From: Pirellulales bacterium
GTDB taxonomy: Bacteria > Planctomycetota > Planctomycetia > Pirellulales > UBA1268
Direction of reading: 5' to 3'
Length of the DNA stretch: 62,851 nucleotides
NCBI GenBank assembly: GCA_016779265.1
Contig: JADHNY010000012.1
Span: 1 to 62,851 of the forward strand
Shown one piece after another: positions 32,168 through 43,190 of this stretch; positions within the stretch are counted from its first letter, which is position 1; each line of letters starts with the position of its first letter. The notes under the pieces are model-generated. The model saw nothing but the letters and a program-made list of their open reading frames with translations, searched no databases and was not told the origin of the DNA. The translations under genes and the position numbers were made by a program.

Positions 32168-34907
32168 GCCGCACCAGTTTCGTTAGTTCAATGACGGTCA
32201 CCGGGATCAAAGCCAGTCCGATGATTGTCGGCCAGGCGGCCAGCAGGCCGTCGGTCACTTCAAACACTCCGCGTGTCATCGGCAGACTGACCACCGCTAC
32301 CTGCAGCAAAGCTGAAATCATGATTGCCGCCAGCAAAGCGGGATTGGCAAAAAACCCGCGAGCTGGCGCGACAGCCCGATCACTCCGGCAGCCAACTGCG
32401 AAAAACAGCTGTGAAAAGGCGGCCACACAGAATGTGATCGTGCGGGCATGCTCCACCCGCGACGCCTCCCCCTGATACTCCATCCAGTAAGCAGCCACGC
32501 AGACAGCTGTAATCAACATGCCATGCGTGAGGATGACGGCACCTCGCGCGACCGTTATCACCGACTCACGTGGTGGCCGGGGCGGCCGCTGCATCAGGTC
32601 TGGCTCAGCAGGTTCCATGCCGAGGGCGAGAGCGGGCAGACCGTCGGTAACGAGATTGATCCAGAGAATCTGGATGGCCAACAGCGGCACTGGCCAGCCT
32701 GCCGCAGCCGCTACAAACATGAGCATCACTTCGCCTGCATTGCAGGAGAGAAGATAGTGGATGAACTTCTGGATGTTGTCGTAGATTCCCCTCCCCTCCT
32801 CGACCGCGGCCACGATCGAGGCGAAGTTGTCATCCGTGAGCACCATATCGCTCGACTCTTTGGTGACATCGGTGCCGGTGATGCCCATCGCAATGCCGAT
32901 GTCGGCCGCCTTGACTGCCGGCGCGTCGTTGACGCCGTCACCCGTCATCGCCACCACATCGCCGCGACGCTTCCACGCGTTGACCACCCGCAGCTTGTGC
33001 TCTGCTGACACTCGGGCATAGACGGAGATGAACTCGACCTGTGCCTCGAGCTCGTCGTCGGAGAGCCGATCGAGCGATTCCCCCGTGACGACGGCCTGCA
33101 GAGCCTCGGCATTGTCTGCTTCCACCATCTGGAGCTCGCGGGCAATCGCTAGGGCCGTGGCGGGGTGATCTCCCGTGATCATCACCGGGCGGATACCAGC
33201 CGAACGACAGGTGGCCATCGCGGTGCGGACCTCATCGCGAGGCGGATCGATCATGCCGACGAGTCCCACGAAGACGAGCTCATGTTCGTGATAGACGTTG
33301 TCGCCATCCGCCGCGTGCTCGCGAGAGGCAAACGCGAGCACCCGCAGGGCATCGCTCGCCATGCGAGCATTCACCTCTCGAATCTCCGCACGCCGCGACT
33401 CATCGAGCGGCACCATCACGCCGTTTCGGCGCTCAGCCACACATTTCGCCAGCAGCACCTCTGGAGCACCTTTGGTGTACATCACGGCCCCCGAGCCGTC
33501 TCGCACCACCACCGACATCGTCTTCCGCTCCGAGTCGAAAGGGATCTCGTACTCCACCTTTCCTCGGGCCCCAGGCTCGATGCCCGCCTTCATCGCCACC
33601 GAGATCAGAGCTCCCTCGGTGGGATCACCGACAACGTCCCAGGAGCCCCCTTCGCCACGGGGCGAAACCTTGGCGTTATTGCACCAGGCAGCGATCTTTA
33701 GCAGCTGACTGAGGTCGGCATCCGCCTTCGCGTCAACCGGTGTCGAATCGGAGCCGACTCCCGTCGTGAACGTCCCATGCGGAGCGTAGCCAGAGCCAGA
33801 GACATGCACCCGGCCTGCCGCCGTCTCAATCTCCCGCACGGTCATTTCATTGCGTGTGAGCGTTCCGGTCTTGTCCGAGCAGATCACGGTGACACTGCCG
33901 AGGGTCTCCACGCTCGGAAGCTTTCGTACCAGGGCATTGCGAGCCACCATCCGCTGTAGCCCGATCGCCAACACCATCGTGACCACCGCAGGCAGCCCCT
34001 CCGGCACGGCTGCCACGGCCAGGCTGGCCGAGAGCAGAAGCAGTTCAAAGAAGTTCTGCTCCCCCCGCCAGCTCTCGAGCCCAAAGATGATCGTCACGAT
34101 GACGAGACAGACGACAATCAGGATCCGGCCAAGTTCGCCGAGACGTCGCTGCAGCGGCGTGATCTCTGGATGCCACCGCGTGAGCAGACCTGCGATGTGC
34201 CCCAGCTCGCTCTGCATTCCGGTGGCCACAACGACAGCCGTGGCATGCCCGCCCGAGACGACGGTACCGGCGTAGACCATCGTGCTGCGATCACCAAGCG
34301 GGGTGGCCTCAGCCAAGACCGCGTGGGCCTCCTTTTGACTGGGGACACTTTCGCCAGTCAGAGCAGCCTCCTGGACCCGCAGGCTAAAGGCTTCCAGCAG
34401 TCGGGCATCCGCCGGCACATTGTCACCGGCCTCAAGCTCGATCACGTCGCCCGGCACGAGCTCGGCCGCCGGCACCCCCACCAGCTGCCCTCCTCGCAGC
34501 ACTTTGGCCAGCGGGGCCGAGAGCTTTTGCAGCGATGCCAGAGCACGCTCTGCACGGGCCTCCTGCACGTAGCCGATGATCCCGTTGACCACCACGATCG
34601 CCAGGATCGCGGCGGTGTCGACCCACTCGTTGAGCAGCCCCGAAATCACCGCGGCGGCAATCAGGATCCAGACGACAAGGTCTTTGAACTGGGCAACAAG
34701 CCGCTTCCAGGCGGGGGCCGGCGGCTCTTCGGCAAGCTGATTCAAGCCCACCACCTCCCGGCGGACCGCTGCCTGCTCTCCACTGAGGCCGACAGCGGGC
34801 GATACCTCCTGCCGCGCGAGCACATCACCACCGGTGAGCGCATGCCAGGCTGGACCAGTCTCGCGTTGCTGCGGCTCTCTCACCAAAGTCTCGTTTCCTA
34901 TGGGCAA
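32154..34907 (-). CDS. Calcium-type P-type ATPase (P2A)
   Basis: 917-residue ion pump. Actuator motif TGES (184-187), M4 motif PEGLP (302-306), phosphorylation site DKTGT (345-349) and the hinge GDGVNDAPAVKAADIGIAMG are all present. The M5/M6 ion-site residues match SERCA-like pumps: SCNAGEVML and WINLVTDGLPALALG. It therefore most likely exports Ca2+ from the cytoplasm (Mn2+ is possible). A cation-ATPase N-terminal domain is seen at 40-70 (LSGEQAAVRREVVGLNQLAEE). It lies 101 bases downstream of a Na/Ca-type exchanger on the same strand, which supports a calcium role. Confidence 0.93.
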   Translation of the reverse strand: MPIGNETLVREPQQRETGPAWHALTGGDVLARQEVSPAVGLSGEQAAVRREVVGLNQLAEEPPAPAWKRLVAQFKDLVVWILIAAAVISGLLNEWVDTAAILAIVVVNGIIGYVQEARAERALASLQKLSAPLAKVLRGGQLVGVPAAELVPGDVIELEAGDNVPADARLLEAFSLRVQEAALTGESVPSQKEAHAVLAEATPLGDRSTMVYAGTVVSGGHATAVVVATGMQSELGHIAGLLTRWHPEITPLQRRLGELGRILIVVCLVIVTIIFGLESWRGEQNFFELLLLSASLAVAAVPEGLPAVVTMVLAIGLQRMVARNALVRKLPSVETLGSVTVICSDKTGTLTRNEMTVREIETAAGRVHVSGSGYAPHGTFTTGVGSDSTPVDAKADADLSQLLKIAAWCNNAKVSPRGEGGSWDVVGDPTEGALISVAMKAGIEPGARGKVEYEIPFDSERKTMSVVVRDGSGAVMYTKGAPEVLLAKCVAERRNGVMVPLDESRRAEIREVNARMASDALRVLAFASREHAADGDNVYHEHELVFVGLVGMIDPPRDEVRTAMATCRSAGIRPVMITGDHPATALAIARELQMVEADNAEALQAVVTGESLDRLSDDELEAQVEFISVYARVSAEHKLRVVNAWKRRGDVVAMTGDGVNDAPAVKAADIGIAMGITGTDVTKESSDMVLTDDNFASIVAAVEEGRGIYDNIQKFIHYLLSCNAGEVMLMFVAAAAGWPVPLLAIQILWINLVTDGLPALALGMEPAEPDLMQRPPRPPRESVITVARGAVILTHGMLITAVCVAAYWMEYQGEASRVEHARTITFCVAAFSQLFFAVGCRSDRAVAPARGFFANPALLAAIMISALLQVAVVSLPMTRGVFEVTDGLLAAWPTIIGLALIPVTVIELTKLVRHGVH

Positions 34908-35008
34908 TCTGTCGGAATCCCGGCAGCCTTGCTCCCTGCGGCATCCGTTGCGGGAGGCGGCGAGAACACCGCCGAGCCTACGGTCTCCTCACAGTATCGA
35001 CAGCACGC

Positions 35009-36046
35009 TTAGGAAAGTCGAAACACCAACAGGAATGCACCACCGAGCACCAACAGCATCAACACCGCATCGGGCTCAATCACGCGTGACCGTCGCTCCA
35101 ACGAATAGAGCTGCCCCAAGACGGCAATCACCGTCGCCAGAATCACCGCAAACGCGGAGGCCGCATGAGCTGGATTGGCGGCTGCAAAGAGAGGCCCCTC
35201 ATGCACCGCATCCAACGCCGCGAAGAGCACCATATTGAAGGCGTTACTTCCAAAGACGTTGCCGACGACGAGATCGAAGGCCCCCACACGAATCGCCGTG
35301 ATGCTTGCGACCAGCTCAGGCAGCGAAGTGGCGATCGCCACCAGGGTCGTCCCCACAAACGTGCTGCCGAGCCCGGAACGGTCGGCGAGTTCGCCGGCAG
35401 TCTCCGCGAGCAGCGGACCGGCCACCACCAGCACCACCGTTGCCGCCAGAAACAGTCCGGCCGGCTTCCAGAGACCTGCCCACCGATGCGATGGCGACTC
35501 AGCAGCATTGCCACCAGTCGCGGACACTGCAGCGTCCGCAGCCTCTGCCGCAGCACGCGCCGAAATCCTCTGGTTGATAAAAATCATGCGAGCCCCGAGT
35601 GCGTAGGCAAAAAGGACCGCCCACGACCATCCCCCGACATTGAACACGGTCAGCGGGGGCAGCTTTCCGACCGTCAACACTGCCAGCCCGACGATCGCAG
35701 TGAGCCCGATTGAGAGCGTGCCCGAAAGAGCGTGTGAGGCCGCCTGCCGCGAGAGCATGCCTCCTCGGGATCGCACGGCCAGATCGAGGACCGCGAGAAT
35801 CAACAGATTCATCAGACTGCTGCCGAGGAGGTCGCCCACTGCCAAGTCGGCCAGCCCCCGTCGAACCGCCGAGACGTCGACAGAAAGTTCGGGAAGCGAC
35901 GTGGCGGCAGCCAACAGCAGGCTTCCGATCAGCAGGCGACCAAGCTGCGTGATCTCCGCGATACGATCCGCGGCGAGAGCGAGCACCGTGCCGGCAGCCG
36001 CGACGACGAGTGAGAGCCCCAGAAACTCAAGCACCAGCTCGGTCAT
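35009..36046 (-). CDS. Sodium/calcium exchanger family protein
   Basis: 345-residue integral membrane antiporter of the CaCA superfamily (YrbG-like). The two alpha repeats are clear: ATSLPELSVDVSAVRRGLAD then DLLGSSLMNLLIL in the first half, and ATSLPELVASITAIRVGAFD then NVFGSNAFNMVLF in the second. About ten hydrophobic segments are visible. A central loop (about 155-180) is Ala/Asn-rich. It is directly upstream of the calcium-type ATPase, so the two probably work together in Ca2+ export. Confidence 0.92.
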   Translation of the reverse strand: MTELVLEFLGLSLVVAAAGTVLALAADRIAEITQLGRLLIGSLLLAAATSLPELSVDVSAVRRGLADLAVGDLLGSSLMNLLILAVLDLAVRSRGGMLSRQAASHALSGTLSIGLTAIVGLAVLTVGKLPPLTVFNVGGWSWAVLFAYALGARMIFINQRISARAAAEAADAAVSATGGNAAESPSHRWAGLWKPAGLFLAATVVLVVAGPLLAETAGELADRSGLGSTFVGTTLVAIATSLPELVASITAIRVGAFDLVVGNVFGSNAFNMVLFAALDAVHEGPLFAAANPAHAASAFAVILATVIAVLGQLYSLERRSRVIEPDAVLMLLVLGGAFLLVFRLS

Positions 36047-36116
36047 CGCACCTGCTCAGCTGTGTTTGACCTGGCTGGGAGAGAGAAACGTGCGGTGCGC
36101 GCAGCGACCACGCGTC

Positions 36117-39100
36117 TTACCCGTTGGCCGAGGCCACACCCGGAAAACGGTCTTGGATCGCCTGCACTGACAGTGGCATTTCCCGCTGTGCTTCCATTGC
36201 CCGCACCACCGCCTCAGCAGCAGGCAGGGTCGTGATACAGGGCACCCCATGCATCACACTCGCAGCACGAATACGCCCTTCATCCGTCCGGGCTCCCTTG
36301 CCTCGCGGCGTGTTCATGATCAGCTGCACGCGACCGTCGATAAGGAAATCAATCAGGTTGGGATGCCCCTCCTGGAGTTTCTTCACAACGCCAACAGTGA
36401 TCCCTGCAGCAGAGAGGGTGCGGGCAGTCCCAGATGTGGCGATCAAGTCAAACCCGAGCGTCTGCAAGCGGCGAGCGATGTCAACCATCGCCTCCTTCGC
36501 CTGCTCTCGCGCCACGCTGAGGAAGATGGTGCCCGACTCAGGGAGTGTTGTTCCCGCTGCCAGCTGCCCCTTGGCAAAGGCCATGCTGAAGTTGTCTGAA
36601 ACACCCATCACCTCGCCGGTGCTTCGCATTTCAGGCCCGAGCACGATGTCAACGCCAGCGAACTTCACAAACGGGAAGACGCTCTCTTTGACACTTACAT
36701 GTGCGGGCTGAGGATCGGCCGTGACGCCCTGCTCTGCCAGCGTGAGCCCCGCCATCGCTTTGACGGCCACCTTGGCAACGGGCAGCCCCGTGGCCTTGGC
36801 CACAAAGGGCACTGTCCGGCTCGCTCGCGGGTTGGCCTCGATCACATAGATCTGAGGCTCGCCGTCTTCCTTCTTCACGGCAAACTGTACATTCATCAGT
36901 CCGACCACACCGAGGCTCTTGGCCATCGCGGAGGCGGCTTTTTTGATCTCTGCGACCAGCTCCGGTGAGAGCGAGTGTGGAGGAATCGCACAGGCGGAAT
37001 CACCGGAGTGAACGCCTGCTTCCTCGATGTGCTCCATCACACCCGCGATGATCACCTGCTCACCGTCGCAGATGCAGTCCACATCACACTCGATCGCATC
37101 TTCAAGAAAGCGGTCGATGAGCACCGGCTGTCCCTGCGCGACCGCGAAGGCCTCCGCGACATACCGTTCAAACTGAGCCTGGTCGTAGCAGATCTCCATA
37201 GCCCGCCCACCGAGCACAAAACTCGGCCTCACCAGACTCGGGTAGCCGATGCGGGCAACTTCACGGCGGGCCTGCTCCAGCGTCTTGGCGATACCACTGG
37301 CTGGCTGCTTCAGCGAAAGCCGGTCGAGCAGATCGCGGAACTTCTCGCGATCTTCCGCCATCTCAATCGTGTCGACGGTCGTGCCGATGATCGGCAGGCC
37401 CGCCGAGGCGAGGGCTCGCGCAAGATTCAGGGGCGTCTGCCCACCCAGTTGCACGATCACGCCATCTGGCTTCACCCGATCAGCGATGTTGAGCACATCT
37501 TCACAGGTCAGTGGCTCAAAGAAGAGCAGGTCGCTGGTGTCGTAGTCGGTACTGACGGTCTCCGGGTTGGAGTTGACCATCACGCTCTCGATACCCATCT
37601 CGCGGAGGGCAAAACTGGCATGGCAGCAGCAGTAGTCAAACTCGATGCCCTGGCCGATCCGATTGGGGCCACCACCGAGGATCATCACCCGCTTCTTGCC
37701 TGGCGCCTTCGCGGGCACCTCATCCTCGCTCTCCCAGGTGGAGTAGAAGTAGGGGGTCTCCGCCTCAAACTCCGCCGCGCAGGTGTCGACAGCCTTGTAG
37801 GTGGCCACCACTCCCAGACGCAGGCGTGTTTCCCGCACGTCAAGTTCTGAGACCGAGAGCATCGTTGCCAGCTGGCGGTCGGAGAAGCCTGCCTGCTTTG
37901 CCTTCCGCAGCAATGGCTCTCCCAGCCCAGCGAGCGTGCCAACCGCACGGACCTGCTCTTCGATTTCCACAATCTGAGCAAGCTGGTCGAGGAACCAGCG
38001 ATCGATCTGAGTGATCTCGTAGAGCTCGTCCATCGAGAGCCCAGCCTTGAGGGCATACCGCAGATACCAGACCCGGTCTGGGTCAGCGACCGCCACCCGA
38101 GCCTTGATCTCATCAAGCGAAGGCTGATGGGGAGTGCCCCAGAGATCCTTGCCGTCGCTTCCAAAGCCGAAAGCACCCACCTCGAGGCCTCGCAGAGCCT
38201 TCTGGAACGCCTCCTTGAAGGTCCGGCCGATGGCCATCGTCTCGCCCACACTCTTCATCTGAGTGGTCAGCCGGCTATCTGCTTCGGGAAACTTTTCAAA
38301 GGCAAACCGCGGAACCTTGACCACGACATAGTCGATGGATGGTTCAAAGCAGGCTTTTGTCTTCTGCGTGATGTCATTGGGCAGCTCATGCAGACGCCAG
38401 CCGACGGCCAGCTTGGCTGCGATCTTGGCAATCGGAAAGCCGGTCGCCTTGCTGGCGAGTGCCGATGAGCGGCTGACTCGCGGATTCATCTCGATCACGA
38501 TCATGCGACCGGTTTCGGGATGCACCGCGAACTGGATATTCGAGCCCCCGGTTTCCACGCCGATTGCGCGGATCACCGCAAAGCTCGCATCCCGCATCCG
38601 CTGGTACTGGCGGTCTGTGAGCGTCATCGCTGGAGCGATGGTGATCGAGTCGCCAGTGTGAATGCCACAGGGATCGAAGTTTTCGATAGCGCAGATGATG
38701 ACGGTGTTGTCGTCAGCATCCCGCATCACCTCCATCTCGTACTCTTTCCAGCCGAGAATCGACTCCTCAACAAGCACTTCACCCACGGGTGAGAGATCAA
38801 GACCTCGCTGCACCTTGGCGTCGAAGTCACCCTTGTTGAAGGCCACGCCGGAGCCGGAACCACCGAGTGTGAAACTCGGCCGGATCACCGCCGGCAGGCC
38901 GATCTCTGCGAGCACTTCCCGTGCCTCGGCGAGGCTCTTCACGGTACGACCACGGCAGGTCTCGAGGCCACACTTCTCCATCGTGGCCTTGAAGAGTTCC
39001 CGCTCTTCAGCACGGGCGATCACCTCAGCGTTGGCGCCAATCATCTCAACGCCGTGCTTCTCGAGAATACCGCGACGGGCGAGATCCATCGCCAGATTCA

Positions 39101-39404
39101 GCCCCGTTTGTCCGCCCAAAGTGGGCAGAATGGCATCGGGCTTCTCGACCTCGATCACCTTTTCGAGAGCCTGCCAGGTGAGCGGCTCAATGTAGGTGCG
39201 GTCGGCAGTGCCAGGATCCGTCATGATCGTGGCAGGATTGGAGTTCACCAACACCACCCGATAGCCATCCTCACGGAGGGCCTTACACGCTTGGGTGCCG
39301 GAATAGTCGAACTCACAGGCCTGACCGATAACAATCGGGCCCGACCCAATAAGCAATATCGTGTGAAGGTCATCGCGGCGTGGCATGAGTTGAGAAACTA
39401 CCAT
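36117..39404 (-). CDS. carB: Carbamoyl-phosphate synthase large subunit
   Basis: 1095 residues (E. coli 1073). It makes carbamoyl phosphate for arginine and pyrimidine synthesis from bicarbonate, ATP and glutamine-derived ammonia. The two ATP-grasp halves are seen: [19 protein letters not shown] near the N-terminus and [17 protein letters not shown] about 560 residues later, each with NPRASR/NPRVSR-type ATP-grasp blocks. The MGS-like allosteric domain is at the C-terminus ([20 protein letters not shown]). The start may be the internal ATG at 39386 ([12 protein letters not shown]). No carA is adjacent. Confidence 0.97.
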   Translation of the reverse strand: MVVSQLMPRRDDLHTILLIGSGPIVIGQACEFDYSGTQACKALREDGYRVVLVNSNPATIMTDPGTADRTYIEPLTWQALEKVIEVEKPDAILPTLGGQTGLNLAMDLARRGILEKHGVEMIGANAEVIARAEERELFKATMEKCGLETCRGRTVKSLAEAREVLAEIGLPAVIRPSFTLGGSGSGVAFNKGDFDAKVQRGLDLSPVGEVLVEESILGWKEYEMEVMRDADDNTVIICAIENFDPCGIHTGDSITIAPAMTLTDRQYQRMRDASFAVIRAIGVETGGSNIQFAVHPETGRMIVIEMNPRVSRSSALASKATGFPIAKIAAKLAVGWRLHELPNDITQKTKACFEPSIDYVVVKVPRFAFEKFPEADSRLTTQMKSVGETMAIGRTFKEAFQKALRGLEVGAFGFGSDGKDLWGTPHQPSLDEIKARVAVADPDRVWYLRYALKAGLSMDELYEITQIDRWFLDQLAQIVEIEEQVRAVGTLAGLGEPLLRKAKQAGFSDRQLATMLSVSELDVRETRLRLGVVATYKAVDTCAAEFEAETPYFYSTWESEDEVPAKAPGKKRVMILGGGPNRIGQGIEFDYCCCHASFALREMGIESVMVNSNPETVSTDYDTSDLLFFEPLTCEDVLNIADRVKPDGVIVQLGGQTPLNLARALASAGLPIIGTTVDTIEMAEDREKFRDLLDRLSLKQPASGIAKTLEQARREVARIGYPSLVRPSFVLGGRAMEICYDQAQFERYVAEAFAVAQGQPVLIDRFLEDAIECDVDCICDGEQVIIAGVMEHIEEAGVHSGDSACAIPPHSLSPELVAEIKKAASAMAKSLGVVGLMNVQFAVKKEDGEPQIYVIEANPRASRTVPFVAKATGLPVAKVAVKAMAGLTLAEQGVTADPQPAHVSVKESVFPFVKFAGVDIVLGPEMRSTGEVMGVSDNFSMAFAKGQLAAGTTLPESGTIFLSVAREQAKEAMVDIARRLQTLGFDLIATSGTARTLSAAGITVGVVKKLQEGHPNLIDFLIDGRVQLIMNTPRGKGARTDEGRIRAASVMHGVPCITTLPAAEAVVRAMEAQREMPLSVQAIQDRFPGVASANG

Positions 39405-39489
39405 CCGGCCTCGGCTCGCTTCAACGAACCGCTACAATCCTCGTACGAAACGACGTTCCGATGATTTTTACTCGTGCGAGAGCCCACGA

Positions 39490-40020
39490 ATGCCAGCCAC
39501 GCCAGCCCTCGACTCCCTGCGAGAAACACTCCCTGCTGACCTCAAAGACCTGAGGCTCAACCTCTCGAGTGTCTTTGCGGGCGAACACCTCACGACCGAG
39601 CAGGCGTTGGGCGTGGGAATCGCTGCGGCGCGGTTCGATCGCTGTCCGCAGCTCGCCGCAGCCCTTGAGGCAGATCTCACCGCGGCCTGCCCTGAGTCCG
39701 CTGCAGCGGTTCTGTCAGACGCAATCGCTGCCGCCGGACTGATGGGCATGAACACCGTCTACTACCGGTTTCGCCACATGATCGGCAAAGAGAGCTACAG
39801 CTCGCGGCCCGCACGCCTTCGTATGACCCGCATCGCCCAGCCTGCTACGGACAAGGCAACCTTCGAGCTGATGAGCCTGGCGTGTGCCGCACAGGCCGGC
39901 TGCGAGGCCTGCATTCAGAATCATGAAGGCAGCCTGGTCAAACTGGGGGTCAGTGAAGATGCCTGCCACGACGCTGTTCGGATTGCAGCGGTTGTGCGTG
40001 GAGCAATCGTCGGCCTGTAG
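39490..40020 (+). CDS. ahpD: Alkyl hydroperoxidase AhpD
   Basis: 176 residues, closely resembling the mycobacterial AhpD in order and length: LKDLRLNLSSVF, then AIAAAGLMGMNTVYYRFRHMIG, RLRMTRIAQPATDKATFELMSLA and the catalytic CEAC pair (Cys138 and Cys141) with His145. Glu126 fits the proton-relay residue. It reduces peroxides, usually fed by a lipoyl-based electron chain; no ahpC partner is nearby. It is divergent from carB, with an 85-base gap that contains a TACAAT box at 39433-39438 but no clear -35. Confidence 0.93.
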   Translation: MPATPALDSLRETLPADLKDLRLNLSSVFAGEHLTTEQALGVGIAAARFDRCPQLAAALEADLTAACPESAAAVLSDAIAAAGLMGMNTVYYRFRHMIGKESYSSRPARLRMTRIAQPATDKATFELMSLACAAQAGCEACIQNHEGSLVKLGVSEDACHDAVRIAAVVRGAIVGL

Positions 40021-40180
40021 ACCAGCAGGTACGCTGTTGCCTTGCCGCTCTGACACGACCTCGTGTCTTCCGCGGCCTGAGCGACGAGGCGGTTCCGCCG
40101 GAGTGGCTCTTGCCTGAGCATGACGCGCCCGCCTACGTTCCGGCGACTTTCCGCACACACCACGAGCAGATCACACCTCT

Positions 40181-41215
40181 ATGTCTGAGATCCTCACCTC
40201 TCCACGACGAGCCCGCTTCGGGAAGGCGATCGGATTTCGACTAGCAGGTATTGGCAGCTGTGTGCCTGACAATGTGGTCACGAACGCCGACCTCGCCAGG
40301 CTCGGCTGTGACGCAGAGTGGATCGAAACCCGCTCGGGAATTCGAGAACGTCGCCATGCTCCCCCAGGCATCGCCACGAGTGATCTCGCTGCCTCTGCAG
40401 CGGAGGCGGCGATTGCGATGGCGGGGATCGACCGCAGCACCATCGATCTGCTGGTGCTGGGCACTTTCACTCCCGACATGCTCCTGCCTTCAACTGCCTG
40501 CATGGTGCAAGAGCGGCTGGGGCTTGAGTGCCCCGCAATGGACCTGACCGCAGCCTGCGCAGGGTTTGTCTACAGCCTGGTGACCGCCGGACAGTTTCTC
40601 TGCGCGGGCTCACACCAGCGGGCTCTGGTGATCGGAGCCGACACGAACAGCCGCGTGGTTGACCCAAACGACATCAAGACCTGGCCGCTCTTCGGGGATG
40701 CTGCTGGCGCCGTCATCCTTGAACGGCTCGACGCCCCTGCTGTCGACCAGCCAGAGGGACTGCTGGCCTATGCCCTCGGCTCCGACGGCCGTGGTGCCGA
40801 ACTTCTGATCTGCCCAATGAGCGGTTCGAAAGAACCGGTCTCTGTCGAAGGAGCCTCTGCCGGACGACAGTTCATGCAGATGGACGGACGGGCGGTCTTC
40901 AAATGGGCCATCCGACTGGCTGAGCAGAGCATCCGAGAAACGGTCGAGAAGTCGGGCGTTCCGCTCGAGGCGATCGACCTGTTTGTGCTGCACCAGGCCA
41001 ATGCCCGCATCCTCGAAGGGGCTCGTATCGCCCTCGATCTCCCGGCCGAGAAGGTGTTCATGAATCTCGACCGCTACGGCAACACCTCCAGCGGCTCAAT
41101 CCCCCTGGCAATGGATGAGGCGTGGAGATCCGGTCGTATCGGCCCAGGAAGCACCGTCGCAGTCTGTGGCTTTGGTGGCGGCCTCGCCTGGGGCACAGCA
41201 GTCTGGCGTCTCTAG
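40181..41215 (+). CDS. fabH: 3-oxoacyl-ACP synthase III (FabH)
   Basis: 344-residue KAS III, which condenses acetyl-CoA with malonyl-ACP to start fatty acid synthesis. The catalytic Cys126 is in MDLTAACAGFVYSL, the His in FVLHQANARI, and the Asn in RYGNTSSGSIPLAM. The C-terminus FGGGLAWGTAVWRL is typical of the family. No other fab genes are next to it. There are 160 non-coding bases upstream, so it probably has its own promoter. Confidence 0.95.
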   Translation: MSEILTSPRRARFGKAIGFRLAGIGSCVPDNVVTNADLARLGCDAEWIETRSGIRERRHAPPGIATSDLAASAAEAAIAMAGIDRSTIDLLVLGTFTPDMLLPSTACMVQERLGLECPAMDLTAACAGFVYSLVTAGQFLCAGSHQRALVIGADTNSRVVDPNDIKTWPLFGDAAGAVILERLDAPAVDQPEGLLAYALGSDGRGAELLICPMSGSKEPVSVEGASAGRQFMQMDGRAVFKWAIRLAEQSIRETVEKSGVPLEAIDLFVLHQANARILEGARIALDLPAEKVFMNLDRYGNTSSGSIPLAMDEAWRSGRIGPGSTVAVCGFGGGLAWGTAVWRL

Positions 41216-41313
41216 CCTCACGCCCGCCTCGCCCAGATTTGCCCACCGCGGCACCGCACACGCAGGTCACAGCACACACAGTTCACCCGGTTCGTATCGC
41301 AGGAGAGAAGACC

Positions 41314-43131
41314 ATGGCCGCAGCCGACGCCCCTCGCCCAAAAACGCTGCCATCCCGTACCGATGTGGCCCCCGCCGACACCTGGGATCTCACTAGCCTG
41401 TTTGCCAGCGACGCCGACTTTGAAACAGCTCTTGCGGCCTGGGAGGCACGCATCCCCGAGTTCACGGCCTTCGCCGGCACACTCAGCACCTCAGCCACGC
41501 GACTTGCCGAAGCGATTGCGTTCGATCTCGAGTTCGACCGCGAAGGCGATCGGCTCGGCACATACGCCTTTCTCCGCGCCGCTGAAGACCAGCAGGGCCA
41601 GACGGCACAACGGATGGTCGGCCGATTTCAGCATGTGTCCACTCAAGCCAGCGAACGGGCAAGCTACCTGCGGCCAGAAATCCTGGCGATTCCCGCCGAC
41701 ACGCTCGACGGCTGGCTAGCGACAGACACGCTCGCTCCCTATCGACTGATGCTCGAGCGGCTCATCCGCGTCCGCCCGCATGTGCTCAGCGAACCGGAAG
41801 AGAAAATCCTGGCGATGCAGGGCACCTTCGCGGGCACTGCCTCCAAGGTCTTCCGTCAGCTGACCGACGCGGACATGACGTTTGGCAGCCTGACCAACGG
41901 CAAGGGAGAAGACGTTCAGCTCTCCCATGCGAGCTTCATGACACTCCTGCACGACAGCGTGCCGGAAGTCCGCAAGCGTGCCTTTCATCAGTACTACGAT
42001 GTGTTTGAAGCCCACGACCACACACTCGCAGCCACGCTCTCAGGCTCCATGGAGCGGGACGTCTTTTCTGCCAAGGTGCGGCACTACCCCTCGGCAGTCG
42101 AAGCGGCCCTGTTTACCGACAACGTTCCCCTGTCGGTCTACGACAGCCTGATCGCCGCTGTCCACGAAAACCTGCCGGCCCTTCATCGGTACTACGCCCT
42201 CCGCAAACGGGTGCTCGGCCTCGACGAGATCCACCACTACGACACCTACGTTCCCTTGGTGCCAGACCTCGACAAGCGACACACCTGGGACGAAGCGGTG
42301 AGCCTGATCATCGAGGCCCTCCAGCCGCTCGGCAGCGACTACTGCAGCCGGCTCGAGCACGGCCTTCGCGGCCGCTGGTGTGACCGCTACCCCAACGCTG
42401 GCAAACAGTCCGGAGCATTTAGCAGCGGCACCTTCGACTCCGATCCCTACATCCTGATGAACTTCGAGGAAGAGGTGATCGAACATGTCTTCACCCTCGC
42501 CCACGAAGCTGGGCACTCGATGCACACCCGCTACTCCGCCGACGCCCAGCCCTACCAATACTCCGGCTACACAATCTTCGTCGCCGAAGTCGCCAGCACC
42601 TTCAACGAGCAGCTGCTCTCCAAGCTGCTCCTCGAGCGTGCCAGCACGGATCGAGAACGGGCAGCGATTCTTGTCCGCGAGATCGACGCCATCCGTGGCA
42701 CAATCGTGCGTCAGACGATGTTTGCTGAGTTTGAGAAACTCGCCCATGCATCGGTCGAGGCTGGTGAACCGCTCACCCTCGACCGCATCCGCTCTCTCTA
42801 CCGGGGCCTGCTCGACGCCTACTTTGGCCCCGACTTCGCGATCGACAGCCAACTCGAACTCGAAGCCCTTCGCATCCCGCACTTCTACAGCGCGTTCTAC
42901 GTCTACAAGTACGCGACCGGTCTCTCTGCAGCGATCACGCTCTCACGGCGTGTGCTCGAGGGGGGCCAAGCAGAACTCGACGACTACCTCGGCTTCCTCC
43001 GAGGCGGCGGCTCCAAGTGGCCACTCGACCTGCTGCGAGACGCCGGCGTCGATCTCGAGAAGCCCGAGCCTGTCGCCACGGCCCTCGACCACTTCGGCAG
43101 CCTCGTCGGCCAACTCGAGCATCTGCTCTGA
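41314..43131 (+). CDS. pepF: Oligoendopeptidase F (M3 family metallopeptidase)
   Basis: 605-residue zinc peptidase that degrades cytoplasmic oligopeptides. The HExxH motif is HEAGHSMH in EEEVIEHVFTLAHEAGHSMH (spanning about 400), and the third ligand region is in FVAEVASTFNEQLL. The N-terminal oligo_F-like helical part starts DTWDLTSLFASDADFE. The start at 41314 has AGGAG 8 bases upstream; the open frame extends to 41122, but the sequence before the start is not family-like. The downstream gap contains copy 2 of the structured repeat. Confidence 0.95.
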   Translation: MAAADAPRPKTLPSRTDVAPADTWDLTSLFASDADFETALAAWEARIPEFTAFAGTLSTSATRLAEAIAFDLEFDREGDRLGTYAFLRAAEDQQGQTAQRMVGRFQHVSTQASERASYLRPEILAIPADTLDGWLATDTLAPYRLMLERLIRVRPHVLSEPEEKILAMQGTFAGTASKVFRQLTDADMTFGSLTNGKGEDVQLSHASFMTLLHDSVPEVRKRAFHQYYDVFEAHDHTLAATLSGSMERDVFSAKVRHYPSAVEAALFTDNVPLSVYDSLIAAVHENLPALHRYYALRKRVLGLDEIHHYDTYVPLVPDLDKRHTWDEAVSLIIEALQPLGSDYCSRLEHGLRGRWCDRYPNAGKQSGAFSSGTFDSDPYILMNFEEEVIEHVFTLAHEAGHSMHTRYSADAQPYQYSGYTIFVAEVASTFNEQLLSKLLLERASTDRERAAILVREIDAIRGTIVRQTMFAEFEKLAHASVEAGEPLTLDRIRSLYRGLLDAYFGPDFAIDSQLELEALRIPHFYSAFYVYKYATGLSAAITLSRRVLEGGQAELDDYLGFLRGGGSKWPLDLLRDAGVDLEKPEPVATALDHFGSLVGQLEHLL

Positions 43132-43190
43132 GAAAACGCTTCGACCCGGAGGCTGCATCGCGGAACGCTCCGGCCCGGAGGCGGCAAAGG

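Noticed and set aside
42040-42882. 280-codon minus-strand frame inside pepF
   Set aside because: Opposite the HExxH region of PepF; Val/Gly/Asp-rich antisense translation without homology features.
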